Source of the DNA: Halichoerus grypus
Lineage: Eukaryota > Chordata > Mammalia > Carnivora > Phocidae
Length of the DNA: 64,000 bases
NCBI RefSeq assembly: GCF_964656455.1
Contig: NC_135714.1
Coordinates: 57,375,850 to 57,439,849, forward strand
Direction of reading: 5' to 3'
This document shows, piece after piece, positions 63,331-64,000 of the stretch. The position numbers were made by a program, and so were the translations under genes. Within the stretch, counting starts at the first letter, position 1. Each line of letters opens with the position of its first letter. The notes beneath the pieces are model-generated. The model searched no databases. It was not told the origin of the DNA and was given only the letters and a program-made list of their open reading frames with translations.

Positions 63331-64000
63331 CTGGCGGGACCCGCGTTGAGTTAATTATAGGAAGGGGGAGGGTCCAAGGGCCGCTCCTGGGCTTTAGGAA
63401 ATTCACCTCCTCCAAACTCCAGTGTCTCCCAGCTAGGGAAAAGACTCCCCGGAGAGAACCCCAAGAACCTCCTGGGCTTAACGACGCGGCTAAATGCCCT
63501 TCAGACGCCTACCACGTTTTGTGGGGGTGGCCCCTCCCCACTTTAAGTTCTTGTTTATGCTTTACTCGTTTATATTACTTTTGAAAGATATCATGTCTCT
63601 TCCTTGACTCACCCGGATGCTTCCGTTTATCACTAGAGTACACAGGCCTCAGCGTCTCTCCCTCCCAACAAGATTAAGTTATCAAATGATTTCTGCCCAC
63701 TGTGGCCGAAGCTTCCTGGGAGGAGATGACACCAACCTGGGCTCCAGAGCCCTGAAGATGTGAAGACACTTGGCTGGAATCCAAGCCCACGATGGCTTCC
63801 TGAGGTAGACAGACACCCCTGTGGCCGCTTTCTTGGGAGCAGAGGGCTGGAAAAGAGAGTATTTCCATCCTCCTCTGACCAGTTTCGGATCCTCACTCCC
63901 CAGAACAGACCATGAGAGGGGGGTGATTAGGCACAACTTTAGGTATAATCCTCAAAACTTCAACTGGAATCTTGAAAAGGCCTACCTAAAATAAAATGTG
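63331..64000. other. Upstream flank of ADAMTS3, nothing recognised
   Basis: Past the CpG island, base composition returns to moderate GC. Short overlapping open frames occur on both strands, but none has a recognisable protein signature. I see no repeat family or RNA gene. Confidence 0.6.

Overview
The window is nuclear DNA from a carnivoran mammal, probably a caniform. The evidence is about 18 copies of the carnivore-specific tRNA-derived SINE (Can-SINE), a young carnivore-type L1 3' end, older mammalian repeats (MIR, L2, MER5A-like, hAT, L1M) and one vertebrate gene with canonical introns. There is no bacterial or viral gene organisation, and nearly all long open frames here are chance or repeat-derived.

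The only gene I can support is the 5' end of ADAMTS3, on the minus strand. ADAMTS3 is a secreted metalloprotease that acts as a procollagen N-propeptidase and as a VEGF-C activator. From right to left: a GC-rich CpG island/promoter (about 62.6-63.3 kb); coding exon 1 (62306-62374, signal peptide); a 28-nt microexon 2 (60964-60991); and exon 3 (43426-43832, most of the N-terminal prodomain). The three exons join in frame to give 168 codons, and every boundary is a clean GT/AG site. Exon 4 was not found, so 1-43425 is treated as part of a large intron 3. The metalloprotease and thrombospondin modules lie outside the window.

Layout: 1-43425 is intron 3. It holds a hAT-type DNA transposon fossil with transposase remnants (1024-2635), an old L1 broken up by nested insertions (about 4.75-9.19 kb), a roughly 1 kb L2 (19.8-20.8 kb), MIR and MER5A-like copies and 15 Can-SINEs. 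43833-60963 is intron 2, with MIR/L2 pieces, an LTR-like repeat and 3 Can-SINEs. 60992-62305 is intron 1. 62375-64000 is the 5' UTR, promoter and upstream flank.

I do not see a novel multi-gene system. The unusual items are small: two perfect short hairpins (17 bp and 13 bp stems), a 35-bp L1 micro-insertion and a poly(A)-only insertion (both with clean target-site duplications), a hairpin plus long pyrimidine tract just upstream of the start codon, an apparent extra N-glycosylation sequon in the prodomain, and an unexplained 166-codon frame.
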